Shown: positions 22,116 through 32,056 of the stretch, piece by piece
How the letters are laid out: the number at the start of each line of letters is the position of its first letter
Position numbering within the stretch: the stretch's first letter is position 1
DNA from: Panulirus ornatus
Lineage: Eukaryota > Arthropoda > Malacostraca > Decapoda > Palinuridae
NCBI RefSeq assembly: GCF_036320965.1
Contig: NC_092238.1
Location: 20,752,662-20,816,661, forward strand
Direction of reading: 5' to 3'
DNA: 64,000 bases
Made by a program: the position numbers and the translations under genes
The notes under the pieces: model-generated
What the model was told of the DNA's origin: nothing
Database searches by the model: none
Seen by the model: the letters and a program-made list of their open reading frames with translations, nothing else

Positions 22116-22564
22116 CGTGCTGTCAGTGGATTGAACTAGGCATGTGAAGCGTCTGGGGTAAACCATGGAAAGTTTTGTGGGTCCTGGATATGGAAAGGGA
22201 GCTGTGGTTTCGGTGCATTATACATGATAGCTAGAAACTGAGTGTGAAGGAATGTGGCCTTTGTTGTCTATTCCTAGCACTATATCACGCGCGTGTGGGG
22301 GGAGAGGGGTGTTTTTACATGTGTGGCGGGGTGGCAACAGGAATGAATAAAGTCAGCAAGTATGAATTATGTACTTGTGTATATATGTCTGTGTATGTAT
22401 ATATACGTATACTTTGAAATGTATAGGTATGTGTATGTACGTCTGTGGACGTTTATATATGTAGATATGTATGTGGGTGGGCTGGGCCAATCTTTCGTCT
22501 GTTTCCTTGCGCTACCTCACTAACGCGGGACACAGCGACAAAGCATAATAAAAGGAAAAGTAAT

Positions 22565-22662
22565 TTTAATTTTTCATGCTGTCTGCCTTTTCCCGCATTA
22601 GCTATTTCGCATTAAGAAGAGAGGACCGAGCCTTTGAGGGAATGTCTCCACTTGGCCCCCTT
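22565..22662 (-). mobile_element. SINE-like module sharing the LINE tail motif
   Basis: Read on the minus strand it contains ctcaaaggctcggtcctc, then gctaatgcgggaaaaggc, resembling the LINE tail's ctacctcgctaacgcgggag. It is not preceded by LINE coding sequence. A short element that shares the 3' tail of a LINE is the classic layout of a SINE mobilised by that LINE. That reading is inference. Confidence 0.5.
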
Positions 22663-22912
22663 ACCCAACAAACTTATGCCTCTGCAATTTGAACGCTCAT
22701 CTTAATCCCCTTTACTTTTGTACAATGGCACTATGAATGTATTCCGTCAATCCTCCGACACTTCACCATGAACCATACCTACATTGAATATCCTTGCCAA
22801 CCAATCAACAACACAGTCACCCCTTTTTCTAATTAATTCCACTGCAATACCATCCAAACCCACCACCTCTTCTGCACAGCTTTCACTACCTCTTCTTTGT
22901 CTACCAAACCAT
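22663..22912 (-). mobile_element. RTE-like LINE fragment before the RT
   Basis: Minus-strand match covering the linker end and RT start (VEDKGLDGIAVELI-type, NVGMVHGEVSED, then the region of KGD.DERSNYRG). The open stretch 22747-22986 spans most of it. It is diverged from the main subfamily. Confidence 0.75.
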
Positions 22913-23985
22913 ATATACCTGAGGTAGTGGAGAAAGAACTCTACCTCCCTATTCCCCATGTCATAGAACTGAGCTAAAGGGGTCAAGAATGGGCACTGGA
23001 AACCCTCCCCTTCTTGTATTTCAATTTCTGAAAGAGAAAATAGAAGAATGAGCTAGGTGTGGAGTGCTCATCTTCCTCAATTGCTCAGATTGTGGTGTCT
23101 GAATGTGTGGATGTAACCAAGATAAGAAGATCGGAGAGATAGGTAGTATGTTTGAGGAGAGAAACCTGGATGTTCTGCTTTTGAGTGAAATAAAGCTAAA
23201 GAGTTAAAGGTAAGGATGGTTTGGAAATGTCTATGGATTAAAGTTGAGGTTTGGAAGTAAATTCTAGATTGATGCTGACAAAAGTGGAAGTGGATGGCAA
23301 GAGATGGGTGATTAGTGGTGCTTATAAACTCGGCCATGAGAAGAAAGATTATGAGAGCCAAGTGTTTTGGGAGAAGCTGAGTGATTGTGTCAGCAGTTTT
23401 GGTGCATGAGACTGGGTATTCGTGATGAGTAATTTGAATGAGAAGATAAGTTATGTGGCAGTTGAAGGTGCAATTGTTTCGCATGAGGTACTCAGTGTTA
23501 TGAATGGAAATCGTGAAGAGCTCTTGAAGTTGTGTGCTGAGAAAAAGACAAGTGGTTAGGAATGCTTGGTTTAAAAAGATAAATATATTCAAGTATACAT
23601 ACATGAGTAGGCATTATTATATTACATATTGATTGATGTGTGTGTAGAAGAGAGACTTTGGGATGTGAATGTGCAGAGGGCAGCTGGTGGGATATTTGGT
23701 CAGTCTTTTGTGGAGGCAAGGAATAAGGTTTGTAGAGGTTTTCGAAAAAGAAGAAACAATATTGGGGAGAAGAGAGTCTTGAAAGGAGATTTTATGTGAA
23801 GAAATACCAGCTGAGATTAAATGAAGAGTGGCATATGGTTTCAGCAAATGAAGTGAAGGGAGCTGATGAGGAGTTGGGGGTATTTAGGGAAGCAGTGTAG
23901 AGTGGCATATGGTTTGAGCAAATGAAGTGAGGGAAGTTGATGAGTGTGAGGTATTTAGGGGAGCATTGATGGCATATGCTAAATA
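22913..23985 (+). mobile_element. Old RTE-like LINE 5' part, diverged
   Basis: Starts with gtggagaaagaactctacctcc, a 5' leader type also seen reversed at 59405-59600. Then comes the endonuclease: GCLNVWGCNQD-like, LLLSEIKLK, the GAYKLGHEK equivalent of GAYAPGHEK, and DH-like and linker remnants to about 23985. Stops and indels are frequent. It belongs to a diverged second group of copies in this window. Confidence 0.75.
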
Positions 23986-24552
23986 CCACACCTTCCTATC
24001 GACTTACAGACCCCAGAGACCTTTCAATGGTTTACTCCAGACTTTTTAAATGCCCTGGTTTAGTCTATTGACAGCACGTTGAGCCGTAGTATACCATACC
24101 ACTCCAATTCACGCTATCCTGTGCACACCTTTCAGTCTCCTACATGTCAGGCCTTGATCACTCAAAATCCTTTTCACTCCATCTTTGCATCTCCAATTTG
24201 GTCTCCCGTTCCTTTCACATCTGACACATATATCTTTCTCAAACTTTCCTCACTCATTCTCTCCATATATCCAAACCATTTCAACACACCCTCTTATACT
24301 TTCTCAACCATACTCTTTTTGTTACCATACCTCTCTCACTCCTACATTACTTACTCGATCAAACCACCTGACCTTATGTATTGTCCCCAAACATTTAATT
24401 TCCGACATATCCACCCGACTCCAAACAACCATGTCTATAGCTCAATCATTGCACCCATATAATGTTGTTGGGACTACTGTCCTATTACATATACACATTT
24501 TTGCCCTCCCAGAAAACATTCTTTCTTTCTACACATTCACCAGTACTCTCAG
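23986..24552 (-). mobile_element. Old RTE-like LINE 3' part, minus strand
   Basis: Minus-strand C-terminal domain and start of the 3' UTR (plus-strand cagaccccagagacctttc is the 3' UTR side). It ends at 24552 at an abrupt junction with a plus-strand copy. Its last 165 bases resemble the first 165 bases of the minus fragment at 27296 at roughly 87% by eye. Confidence 0.8.
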
Positions 24553-25409
24553 AAAGACTTTTGGATGTTAATGTGCTGAGAGGTGCAACTGGAGGGATGT
24601 CTGACCATTATCTTGTGGAGGCGAAGGTGAAGATTTGTATGGGTTTTCAGAAAAGAAGAGAGAATGTTGGGGTGAAGAGAGAGGTGAGAGTAAGTGAGCT
24701 TGGGAAGGAGACTTGTCTGAGGAAGTATCAGGAGAGACTGAGTACAGAATGGAAAAAGGTGAGAACAAAGGAGGTAAGGGGAGTGGGGGAGGAGTGGGAT
24801 TTATTTAGGGAAGCAGTGATGGCTTGCGCAAAAGATGCTTGCGGCATGAGAAGCGTGGGAGTTGGGTTGATCAAAAAGGATAGTGAGTGGTGGGATGAAG
24901 AATTAAGATTATTAGTGAAAGAGAAGAGAGAGGCATTTGGACGAATTTTGCAGGGAAAAAATGCAAATGAGTGGGAGATGTATAAAAGAAAGAGGCAAGA
25001 GGTCAAGAGAAAGGTGCAAGAGGTGAAAAAGAGGGCAAATGAGAGTTGGGGTGAGAGAGTATCATTAAATTTTAGGGATAATAAAAAGATGTTTTGGAAG
25101 GAGGTAAATAAAGTGCGTAAGACAAGGGAACAAATGGAAACTTCAGTGAAGGAGGCTAATGGGGAGGTGATAGCAAGTAGTGGTGATGTGAGAAGGAGAT
25201 GGAGTGAGTATTTTGAAGGTTTGTCGAATGTGTTTGATAGAGTGGCAGATATAGGGTGCTTTAGTCGAGGTGGTGTGCAAAGTGAGAGGGTTAGGGAAAA
25301 TGATTTGGTAAACAGAGAAGAGGTAGTAAAAGCTTTGCGGAAGATGAAAGCCGGCAAGGCAGCAGGTTTGGATGGTATTGCAGTGGAATTTATTAAAAAA
25401 AAGGGGTGA
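24462..25409 (+). CDS. Chimeric ORF: antisense LINE + sense endonuclease end and linker, 315 aa
   Basis: The first about 30 codons are translated from the antisense of the minus fragment 23986-24552, so the start is accidental. From residue 31 the sequence is the LINE: ERLLDVNVLRGATGGMSDHYLVE (SDH intact) and the charged linker through RRRWSEYFEGL and REEVVKALRKMKAGKAAGLDG, ending at VEFIKKKG where an extra A in an A run (25395-25403) shifts the frame before the RT. It shows how junctions create new N-termini. No evidence of expression. Confidence 0.8.
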   Translation: MLLGLLSYYIYTFLPSQKTFFLSTHSPVLSERLLDVNVLRGATGGMSDHYLVEAKVKICMGFQKRRENVGVKREVRVSELGKETCLRKYQERLSTEWKKVRTKEVRGVGEEWDLFREAVMACAKDACGMRSVGVGLIKKDSEWWDEELRLLVKEKREAFGRILQGKNANEWEMYKRKRQEVKRKVQEVKKRANESWGERVSLNFRDNKKMFWKEVNKVRKTREQMETSVKEANGEVIASSGDVRRRWSEYFEGLSNVFDRVADIGCFSRGGVQSERVRENDLVNREEVVKALRKMKAGKAAGLDGIAVEFIKKKG

Positions 25410-25554
25410 CTGTATTGTTGACTCGTTGGTAAGGATATCTAAGGTATGTATGACTCATGGTGAGGTGCCTGGGGATTGGCGGAAAGCTTGCATAGTGCCA
25501 TTGTACAAAGGCAAAGAGGATAAGAGTGAGTGATCAAATTACAGAGGTATAAGT

Positions 25555-26760
25555 TTGTTGAGTGTTCCTGGTAAATTATATGGGAGGATATTGATTGAGA
25601 GGGTGAAGGCATGTACAGAGCATCAGATTGGGGAAGAGCAGTGTGGTTTCAGAAATGGTAGAGGATGTGTGGATCAGGTGTTTGCTTTGAAGAGTGTATG
25701 TGAGAAATACTTAGAAAAGCAAATGGATTTGTATGTAGCATTTATGGATCTGGAGAAGGCATATGATAGAGTTGATAGAGATGCTCTGTGGAAGGTATTA
25801 AGAATATATGGTGTGGGAGGCAAGTTGTTAGAAGCAGTGAAAAGTTTTTATCGAGGATGTAAGGCATGTGTACGTGCAGGAAGAGAGGAAAGTGATTGGT
25901 TCTCAATGAATGTAGGTTTGCGGCAGGGGTGTGTGATGTCTCCATGGTTGTTTAATTTGTTTATGGATGGGGTTGTTAGTGAGGTGAATGCAAGAATTTT
26001 GGAAAGAGGGGCAAGTATGCAGTCTGTTGTGGATGAGAGAGCTTGGGAAGTGAGTCAGTTGTTGTTCGCTGATGATACAGCGCTGGTGGCTGATTCATGT
26101 GAAAAAATGCAGAAGCTGGAGACTGAGTTTGGTAAAGTATGTGAAAGAAGAAAGTTGAGAGTAAATGTGAATAAGAGCAAGGTTATTAGGTACAGTAGGG
26201 CTGAGGGTCAAGTTAATTGGGAGGTAAGTTTGAATGGAGAAAAAATAGAGGAAGTAAAATGTTTTAGATATCTGGGAGTGGATCTGGCAACGGATGGAAC
26301 CATGGAAGCGGAAGTGAATCATAGGGTGGGGGAGGGGACGAAAATTCTGGGATCCTTGAAGAATGTTTGGAAGTCGAGAACATTATCTCGGAAAGCAAAA
26401 ATGGGTATGTTTGAAGGAATAGTGGTTCCAACTATGTTGTATGGTTGCGAGACGTGGGCTATGGATAGAGTTGTGCGCAGGAGGGTGGATGTGCTGGAAA
26501 TGAGATGTTTGAGGACAATATGTGGTATGAGGTGGTTTGATCGAGTAAGTAATGTAAGGGTAAGAGAGATGTGTGAAAATAGAAAGAGTGAGAGAGTTGA
26601 GAGAGCAGAAGAGGGTGTTTTGAAATGGTTTAGTCACATGGAGAGAATGAGTGAGGAAAGATTGACCAAGAGGATATATGTGTCAGAAGTGGGAGGGAAC
26701 GACGAGAAGTGGGAGATCAAATTGGAGGTGGAAAGATTGGGTGAAAAAGATTTTGAGTGA
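25555..26760 (+). CDS. LINE reverse transcriptase plus C-terminal domain, 401 aa
   Basis: Uninterrupted RT core: VPGKLYGR, CGFRNGRGCVDQ (30-41), DLEKAYDRVD (65-74), GLRQGCVMSP (121-130), the catalytic FADD intact at 171-174, CFRYLGVDLA and LYGCETWAMD. Near the end a one-base insertion in the GGGA run at 26690-26698 shifts the frame, so the usual EGTTRSGRSNWRWKD is replaced by GGNDEKWEIKLEVERLGEKDFE. The N-terminal RT residues are lost upstream. It is the best copy as regards the catalytic box. Confidence 0.88.
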   Translation: MLSVPGKLYGRILIERVKACTEHQIGEEQCGFRNGRGCVDQVFALKSVCEKYLEKQMDLYVAFMDLEKAYDRVDRDALWKVLRIYGVGGKLLEAVKSFYRGCKACVRAGREESDWFSMNVGLRQGCVMSPWLFNLFMDGVVSEVNARILERGASMQSVVDERAWEVSQLLFADDTALVADSCEKMQKLETEFGKVCERRKLRVNVNKSKVIRYSRAEGQVNWEVSLNGEKIEEVKCFRYLGVDLATDGTMEAEVNHRVGEGTKILGSLKNVWKSRTLSRKAKMGMFEGIVVPTMLYGCETWAMDRVVRRRVDVLEMRCLRTICGMRWFDRVSNVRVREMCENRKSERVERAEEGVLKWFSHMERMSEERLTKRIYVSEVGGNDEKWEIKLEVERLGEKDFE

Positions 26761-27243
26761 TCGGGGCCTGAAAATGCAGGAGGGTGAAATGAGTGCAAGG
26801 AATAGAGTGAATTGGAACTATATGGTATACCGGGGTCGACGTGCTGTCAATGGATTGAACCAGGGCATATGAAGCGTCTGGGGTAAACCATGGAAAATTC
26901 TGTGGAGCCTGGATGTGGAAAGGGAGCTGTGGTTTCGGTGCATTATTACATGACAGCTAGAGACTGAGTGTGAACGAATGTGGCCTTTGTTGTCTTTTCC
27001 TAGCGCTACCTCGCACACATGAGGGGGGAGGGGGCTGTTATTCCATGTGTGGCGAGTTGGTGATGGGAATAAATAAAGGCAGACAGTATGAATTATGTAT
27101 TTGTGTATATATGTATATGTCTGTGTGTGTGTATATATATGTATACATTGAGATGTATAGGTATGTATATTTGCCTGTGTGGACGTGTATGTATATACAT
27201 GTGTATGTGGGTGGGTTGGGCCATTCTTTCGTCTGTTTCCTTG

Positions 27244-27271
27244 CGCTACCTCGCTAACGCGGGAGACAGCG
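27244..27271 (+). promoter_or_regulatory. LINE 3' terminal hairpin (representative copy)
   Basis: cgct (27244-27247) can pair with agcg (27268-27271), and cctcgc (27249-27254) with gcggg (27259-27263, one G-T pair) around a taac loop. The same motif ends nearly every copy on either strand. In LINEs a 3' stem-loop often serves as the RT recognition site. That role is inference here. Confidence 0.6.
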
Positions 27272-27295
27272 ACAAAGCAAATAAATCAATAACAA

Positions 27296-28905
27296 ATACA
27301 TTTCATTTCCGACATATCCAACCTACTTCATACAACCATGTCTAGAGCTCAATCATTGAATCCATTTAATGTTGTGGGGACTACTGTTCTATTGCACATA
27401 CTCATTTTTGTCCTCACAGATAGCATTCTTTCTTTCTACACATTCACCAGTACTCTCATAACCTTCGCCCCCTCTCCTTCACCCTACGGCTCACTTCCAC
27501 TTACATAGTTTCATTCGCTGCTGTATCCACTCCCACATATTTAAAACACTTCACTTCCTACACTTTTTCTCCATTCAAACTTACACCCCAATTAACTTGT
27601 CCCTCAACCCTGCTAAACCTAATAACCTTGCTTTTAGTCACATGTACTCTCAACTTTCTCCTTTCACATACTTTACCAAACTCAGTCACCAACTTCTGCA
27701 GTGTCTTACTTGAATCTGCCGCCATTGCTGTATCTTCAGCAAACAACAACTCACTCACTTCCCAGACCCTCTCATTCCCCACAAACTGCATACTCTCCCC
27801 TCTCTCCAAGACTCACATTTACCTCCCTCACCACCGCCTCCATAACAAACTGATCAGCCATGGTGATATCACACACCCTTACCACACACCATCCTTTACT
27901 TGGAACCATTCACTCTCCTCTCTTCTTACTCATATGCAAGTCTTAGACCCTTAATAAAAACTTCTCACTGCTTAAAGCAGCTTACCATCTTCACCATATA
28001 GTCTGAAGAACTTCCACAAAGCATCTCTATCAACCCATTCATATACCTTTTCTAGATCCATAAATGCCTCATACAGATCCATCTGTGCTTCTAATTATTT
28101 CTTACACATTTCTTTTGAGGCAAACACCTGTTCCACATCTCCTCTACCACTTCTGAAACACACTTCTCCCCAGACTGATCCTCTGTATATGCCTTCACCC
28201 TCTCAATCAGTACCCTCCCTTACAACCTGGGTATACTCAACAAACTTATACCTACGTAGTTTGAACACTCACCTTCATTCCCCTTGCCTTTATACAGTGT
28301 CACTATACATGCATTCTGCTAATCCTTAGACACTTCACCATGTTCTATACACAATTTGCATATCCTTGCCAACCAATCACCAACACAGTCAACCATTTTC
28401 TTAAATGGAACAGCAATACCATCCACTTCAGCTGCCTTGCTACAGTTCATCTTATGCAAGGCTCTCCATGACTCTCACTTCGCATACCATCCCAACCAAA
28501 ACACCCTACATCTGCCACTCTTATCATCAAACTCATTTAACCATCCTTCAGAATTCTCAGTCTGCCTCGTCTTCACTTCATCTGTACCTATTATCACTTT
28601 CCCTTTTGCCCATTCACTGATGTTCCCATTTTTTCTTGTCTTTCATACATTATTTACCTCCTTCCAAACATCTTTTTATTTTCCCTGAAGTTTATTGGTA
28701 CTTTCTCACCCCAACTTTCATTTGCCTTCTTTTTCAACCCCTGCACCTTCCTCTTGACCTCTTGCCGTTTTCTAAGATACATCCCCAAATACACTCCTCT
28801 CAAGTAAGTACATACCATCCAAATGCCTCTCTTTTGTCTTTCACTGCCAGTTTTGCTTTTCCGTCCCAACATTCACTACCCTTTCTACTCTGCACACCTT
28901 TCTTT
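27296..28905 (-). mobile_element. Old RTE-like LINE, minus strand, within duplication unit 1
   Basis: Minus-strand C-terminal domain (27300-27560), RT (the FADD region reads as FAED near 27735, open stretch 27558-27809), the segment before the RT (28250-28450) and linker (28600-28900). It is truncated at both ends and clearly more diverged than the surrounding plus copies. The duplicate is at 32057-33665. Confidence 0.85.
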
Positions 28906-29190
28906 TTTGGGAATGTCTTGGGAGTAAAGTCAGGGGTTAGTGAGAGGACAAGAGCAAGAGAAGGAGTAGCACTACTCCTGAAACAGGAGTGGTGGGAGTA
29001 TGTGATAAAGTGTAAGAAAGTAAACTCTAGATTGATATGGGTAAAACTGAAATTGGATGGAGAGAGATGGGTGATTATTGGTGCATATGCACCTGGGCAT
29101 GAGAAGAGTGCAGTTGACGGAATAAGTGGTGTACATGGGGTGTTCAGTGTTGTAAATGGAAATGGTGAAGAGCTTGTAGTTATGTGCTGA
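28636..29190 (+). pseudogene. Chimeric ORF: antisense LINE + sense endonuclease, 184 codons
   Basis: The first about 90 codons are antisense of the minus fragment 27296-28905. From FGNVLGVKSGVSERTRAREG onward it is genuine endonuclease, with GAYAPGHEK and then an internal deletion that jumps to SAVDGISGVHGVFSVVNGNGEEL, losing the GDLNAKV block. The same chimera recurs at 33397-33951 because the locus is duplicated. Confidence 0.8.
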
Positions 29191-29200
29191 AAAAGGACTG

Positions 29201-30163
29201 GTGATTGGGAATACCTGGTTTAAAAAGAGAGATATACATAAGTATACGTATGTAAGTAGGAGAGATGGCCAGAGGGCGTTATTGGATTACGTGTTAATTG
29301 ATAGGCGCGCGAAAGAGAGGCTTTTGGATGTTAATGTGCTAAGAGGTGCAACTGTAGGGATGTCTGATCATTATTTTGTGGGGGTGAAAGTGAAGATTTG
29401 TAGAGGTTTTCAGAAAAGAAGAGAGAATGTTGGGGTGAAGAGAGTGGTGAGAGTAAGCGAGCTTGGGAAGGAGACTTGAGTGAGGAAGTACCAGGAGAGA
29501 CTGAGTACAGAAAGGAAAAAGGTGAGAACAAAGGTGGGAAGGGGAGTGGGGGAGGAATGGGATGTATTTAGGGAAACAGTGATGGCTTGCGCAAAAGACG
29601 CTTGTGGCATGAGAAACAAGGGAGGTGGGCAGATTAGAAAGGGTAGTGAGTGGTGGGATGAAGAAGTTAGATTATTAGTGAAAGAGAAGAGAGAGGCATT
29701 TGGACGATTTTTGCAGGGAAATAATGGAAATGACTGGGAGATGTATAAAAGAAAGAGGTAGGAGGTCAAGAGAAAGGTGCAAGAGGTGAAAAAGAGGGCA
29801 AATGAGAGTTGGGGCGAGAGAGTATCATTAAATTTTAGGGAGAATAAAAAGATGTTTTGGAAGGAGATAAATGGAGTGCGTAAGACAAGGGAGCAAATGG
29901 GAACTTCAGTGAAGGGGGTTAATGGGGAGGTGATAACAAGTAGTGGTGATGTGAGAAGGAGATGGAGTGAGTATTTTGAAGGTTTGTTGAATGCATTTGA
30001 TGATAGAGTGGCAGATATAGGGTGTTTTGGTCGAGGTGGTGTGCAACGTGAGAGGGCTCGGGAGAATGATTTGGTAAACAGAGAAGAGGTAGTAAAAGCT
30101 TTGCGGAAGATGAAAGCCAGCACGACGGCGGGTTTGGATGGATATTGCAGTGGAATTTATTAA
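29201..30163 (+). pseudogene. LINE endonuclease end and linker, three stop-separated pieces
   Basis: 29201-29479 (HKYTYVSRRDGQRALLDYVL and SDHYFV), 29480-29761 (QERLSTERKK to GNDWEMYKRKR) and 29777-30163 (MQEVKKRANESWGERV to MKASTTAGLDG). TGA at 29477-29479 and TAG near 29759 interrupt one original frame. A one-base gain near 30139 ends the third. The same three lesions occur in the downstream duplicate. Confidence 0.85.
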
Positions 30164-31631
30164 AAAAGGGGGTATTGTTGACTGGTTGGTAAAGTTATTT
30201 AATGTATGTATGACTCATGGTGAGGTGCCTGAGGATTGGCGGAATGCTTGCAGAGTGCCATTGTATAAAGGCAAAGGGGATAAAAGTGAGTGCTCAAATT
30301 ACAGAGGTATAAGTTTGTTGAGTATTCCTGAGAAATTATATGGGAGGGTATTGATTGAGAGGGTGAAGGCATGTACAGAGCATCAGATTGGGGAAGAGCA
30401 GTGTGGTTTCAGAAGTGGTAGAGGATGTGTGGATCAGGTGTTTGCTTTGAAGAATGTATGTGAGAAATACTTAGAAAAGCAAATGGATTTGTATGTTGCA
30501 TTTATGGATTTGGAAAAAGCTTATGATAGAGTTGATAGAGATACTCTGTGGAAGGTATTAAGAATATATGGTGTGGGAGGCAAGTTGTTAGAAGCAGTGA
30601 AAAGTTTTTATCGAGGATGTAAGGCATGTGTACGTGTAGGAAGAGAGGAAAGTGATTGGTTCTCAATGAATGTAGGTTTACGGCAGGGGTGTGTGATGTC
30701 TCCATGGTTGTTTAATTTGTTTATGGATGGGGTTGTTAGTGAGGTGAATTCAAGAATTTTGGAAAGAGGGGCAAGTATGCAGTCTGTTGTGGATGAGAGA
30801 GCTTGGGAAGTGGGAAAGTTGTTGTTCGTTGATGATACAGCGCTGGTGGCTGATTCATGTGAAAAACTGCAGAAGCTGGAGACTGAGTTTGGTAAAGTAT
30901 GTGAAAGAAGAAAGTTGAGAGTAAATGTGAATAAGAGCAAGGTTATTAGGTACAATAGGACTGAGGGTCAAGTTAATTGGGAGGTAAGTTTGAATGGAGA
31001 AAAAATAGAGGAAGTAAAGTGTTTTAGATATCTGGGAGTGGATCTGGCAGCGGATGGAACCATGGAAGCGGAAGTGAATCATAGGGTGGGGGAGGGGACG
31101 AAAATTCTGGGAGCCTTGAAGAATGTTTGGAAGTCGAGAACATTATCTCGGAAAGCAAAAATGGGTATGTTTGAAGGAATAGTGGTTCCAACTATGTTGT
31201 ATGGTTGCGAGACGTGGGCTATGGATAGAGTTGTGCGCAGGAGGGCAGATGTGCTGGAAATGAGATGTTTGAGGACAATATGTGGTATGAGGTGGTTTGA
31301 TCGAGTAAGTTATGTAAGGGTAAGAGAGATGTGTGAAAATAAAAAGAGTGAGAGAGTTGAGAGAGCAGAAGAGGGTGTTTTGAAATGGTTTAGTCACATG
31401 GAGAGAATGAGTGAGGAAAGATTGACCAAGAGGATATATGTGTCAGAAGTAGAGGGAACGACGAGAAGTGGGAGATCAAATTGGAGGTTGAAAGATTGGG
31501 TGAAAAAGATTTTGAGTGATCGGGGCCTGAAAATACAGGAGGGTGAAAGGAGTGCAAGGAATAGAGTGAATTGGAACGATATGGTATACCGGGGTCGACG
31601 TGCTGTCAATGGATTGAACCAGGGCATATGA
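30138..31631 (+). CDS. LINE reverse transcriptase plus complete C-terminal domain, 497 aa
   Basis: Covers VPLYKGKGDKSE, CGFRSGRGCVDQ (89-100), DLEKAYDRVD (124-133), GLRQGCVMSP (180-189), the catalytic box FVDD (230-233), CFRYLGVDLAADG, LYGCETWAMD, RWFDRVSY and GRSNWRLKDWVKK, to the natural stop after GLNQGI. The FADD alanine is valine, and both aspartates are kept. It starts after the frame-shifting base near 30139, so the Met is fortuitous. The first part matches the right-hand LINE and the rest the left-hand LINE, with the switch between about codons 135 and 176. Confidence 0.9.
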   Translation: MDIAVEFIKKGGIVDWLVKLFNVCMTHGEVPEDWRNACRVPLYKGKGDKSECSNYRGISLLSIPEKLYGRVLIERVKACTEHQIGEEQCGFRSGRGCVDQVFALKNVCEKYLEKQMDLYVAFMDLEKAYDRVDRDTLWKVLRIYGVGGKLLEAVKSFYRGCKACVRVGREESDWFSMNVGLRQGCVMSPWLFNLFMDGVVSEVNSRILERGASMQSVVDERAWEVGKLLFVDDTALVADSCEKLQKLETEFGKVCERRKLRVNVNKSKVIRYNRTEGQVNWEVSLNGEKIEEVKCFRYLGVDLAADGTMEAEVNHRVGEGTKILGALKNVWKSRTLSRKAKMGMFEGIVVPTMLYGCETWAMDRVVRRRADVLEMRCLRTICGMRWFDRVSYVRVREMCENKKSERVERAEEGVLKWFSHMERMSEERLTKRIYVSEVEGTTRSGRSNWRLKDWVKKILSDRGLKIQEGERSARNRVNWNDMVYRGRRAVNGLNQGI

Positions 31632-32056
31632 AGCGTCTGGGGTAAACCATGGAAAATTCTGTGGAGCCTGGATGTGGAAAGGGAGCTGTGGTTTCGGTGC
31701 ATTATTACATGACAGCTAGAGACTGAGTGTGAACGAATGTGGCCTTTGTTGTCCTTTCCTAGCGCTACCTCGCACACATGAGGGGGGAGGGGGCTGTTAT
31801 TCCATGTGTGGCGAGGTGGTGATGGGAATAAATAAAGGCAGACAGTATGAATTATGTATTTGTGTATATATGTATATGTCTGTGTGTGTGTATATATATA
31901 TGTATACATTGAGATGTATATGTATGTATATTTGCGTGTGTGGACGTGTATGTATATACATGTGTAAATGGGTGGGTTGGGCCATTCTTTCGTCTGTTTC
32001 CTTGCGCTACCTCGCTAACGCGGGAGACAGCGACAAAGCAAATAAATCAATAACAA

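Larger units (their letters stand above)
18826..22550 (+). mobile_element. Full-length RTE-like LINE, plus strand, mutated
   Basis: The most complete plus-strand copy. It has a 5' UTR (18826-18965), endonuclease (18966 to about 19640), linker (19600-20400), RT (20400-21480, with an internal 255-bp tandem duplication), C-terminal domain (21534-22115), 3' UTR with both hairpin blocks (about 22270-22300 and 22505-22535), and a tail ending near 22550. An internal deletion removes the endonuclease segment between GDFNAKV and the HGVFSV region (about 19425-19440). Frameshifts and stops are scattered throughout. Confidence 0.9.
24553..27290 (+). mobile_element. RTE-like LINE copy (left partner of the tandem duplication)
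   Basis: Plus strand, 5'-truncated in the endonuclease just before LLDVNVLRGATGG. It runs through linker, RT and C-terminal domain, a full 3' UTR (26870-27280) with both hairpins, and a tail aaataaatcaataa. It carries frame breaks near 25409 and 25440-25555 and a disrupted C-terminus near 26690. Its 3' half is nearly identical to that of the copy 28906-32050. Confidence 0.92.
25785..30545 (+). repeat. Tandem duplication unit 1 (about 4.76 kb)
   Basis: Comprises the 3' part of LINE 24553-27290, the minus fragment 27296-28905 and the 5' part of LINE 28906-32050. Equivalent positions recur 4,760-4,761 bases downstream (for example 28356 and 33117, 29201 and 33962, 26095 and 30855). The breakpoint is placed by diagnostic bases described in the findings. 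Confidence 0.88.
28906..32050 (+). mobile_element. Hybrid RTE-like LINE in the middle of the duplication
   Basis: Plus strand, from the endonuclease (FGNVLGVKSG) to a complete 3' UTR and tail. Its 5' part shares stops and indels with the copy 33666-36766: gagacttgag stop at 29477, a stop in aaagaggtagg at 29759, an extra A at ggatggatattg near 30139 and a 6-base loss after ggggg near 30172. Its 3' part shares variants with 24553-27290. See the recombination finding. Confidence 0.92.

Noticed and set aside
29410..30123. Long minus-strand frame of 237 codons opposite the LINE linker, with similar ones at 50022-50735, 24728-25357 and 43238-44143
   Set aside because: These are antisense shadows of the A/G-rich LINE coding strand, which has few stop complements. 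They recur only because the LINE recurs and are serine/phenylalanine/leucine-rich with no domain.
30502..30705. Recurring 67-codon minus-strand frame starting METSHTP (also 15728, 25742, 35262, 42723, 56529)
   Set aside because: It is antisense to the RT segment between DLEKAYD and GLRQGC. Repetition reflects LINE copy number, not a gene.
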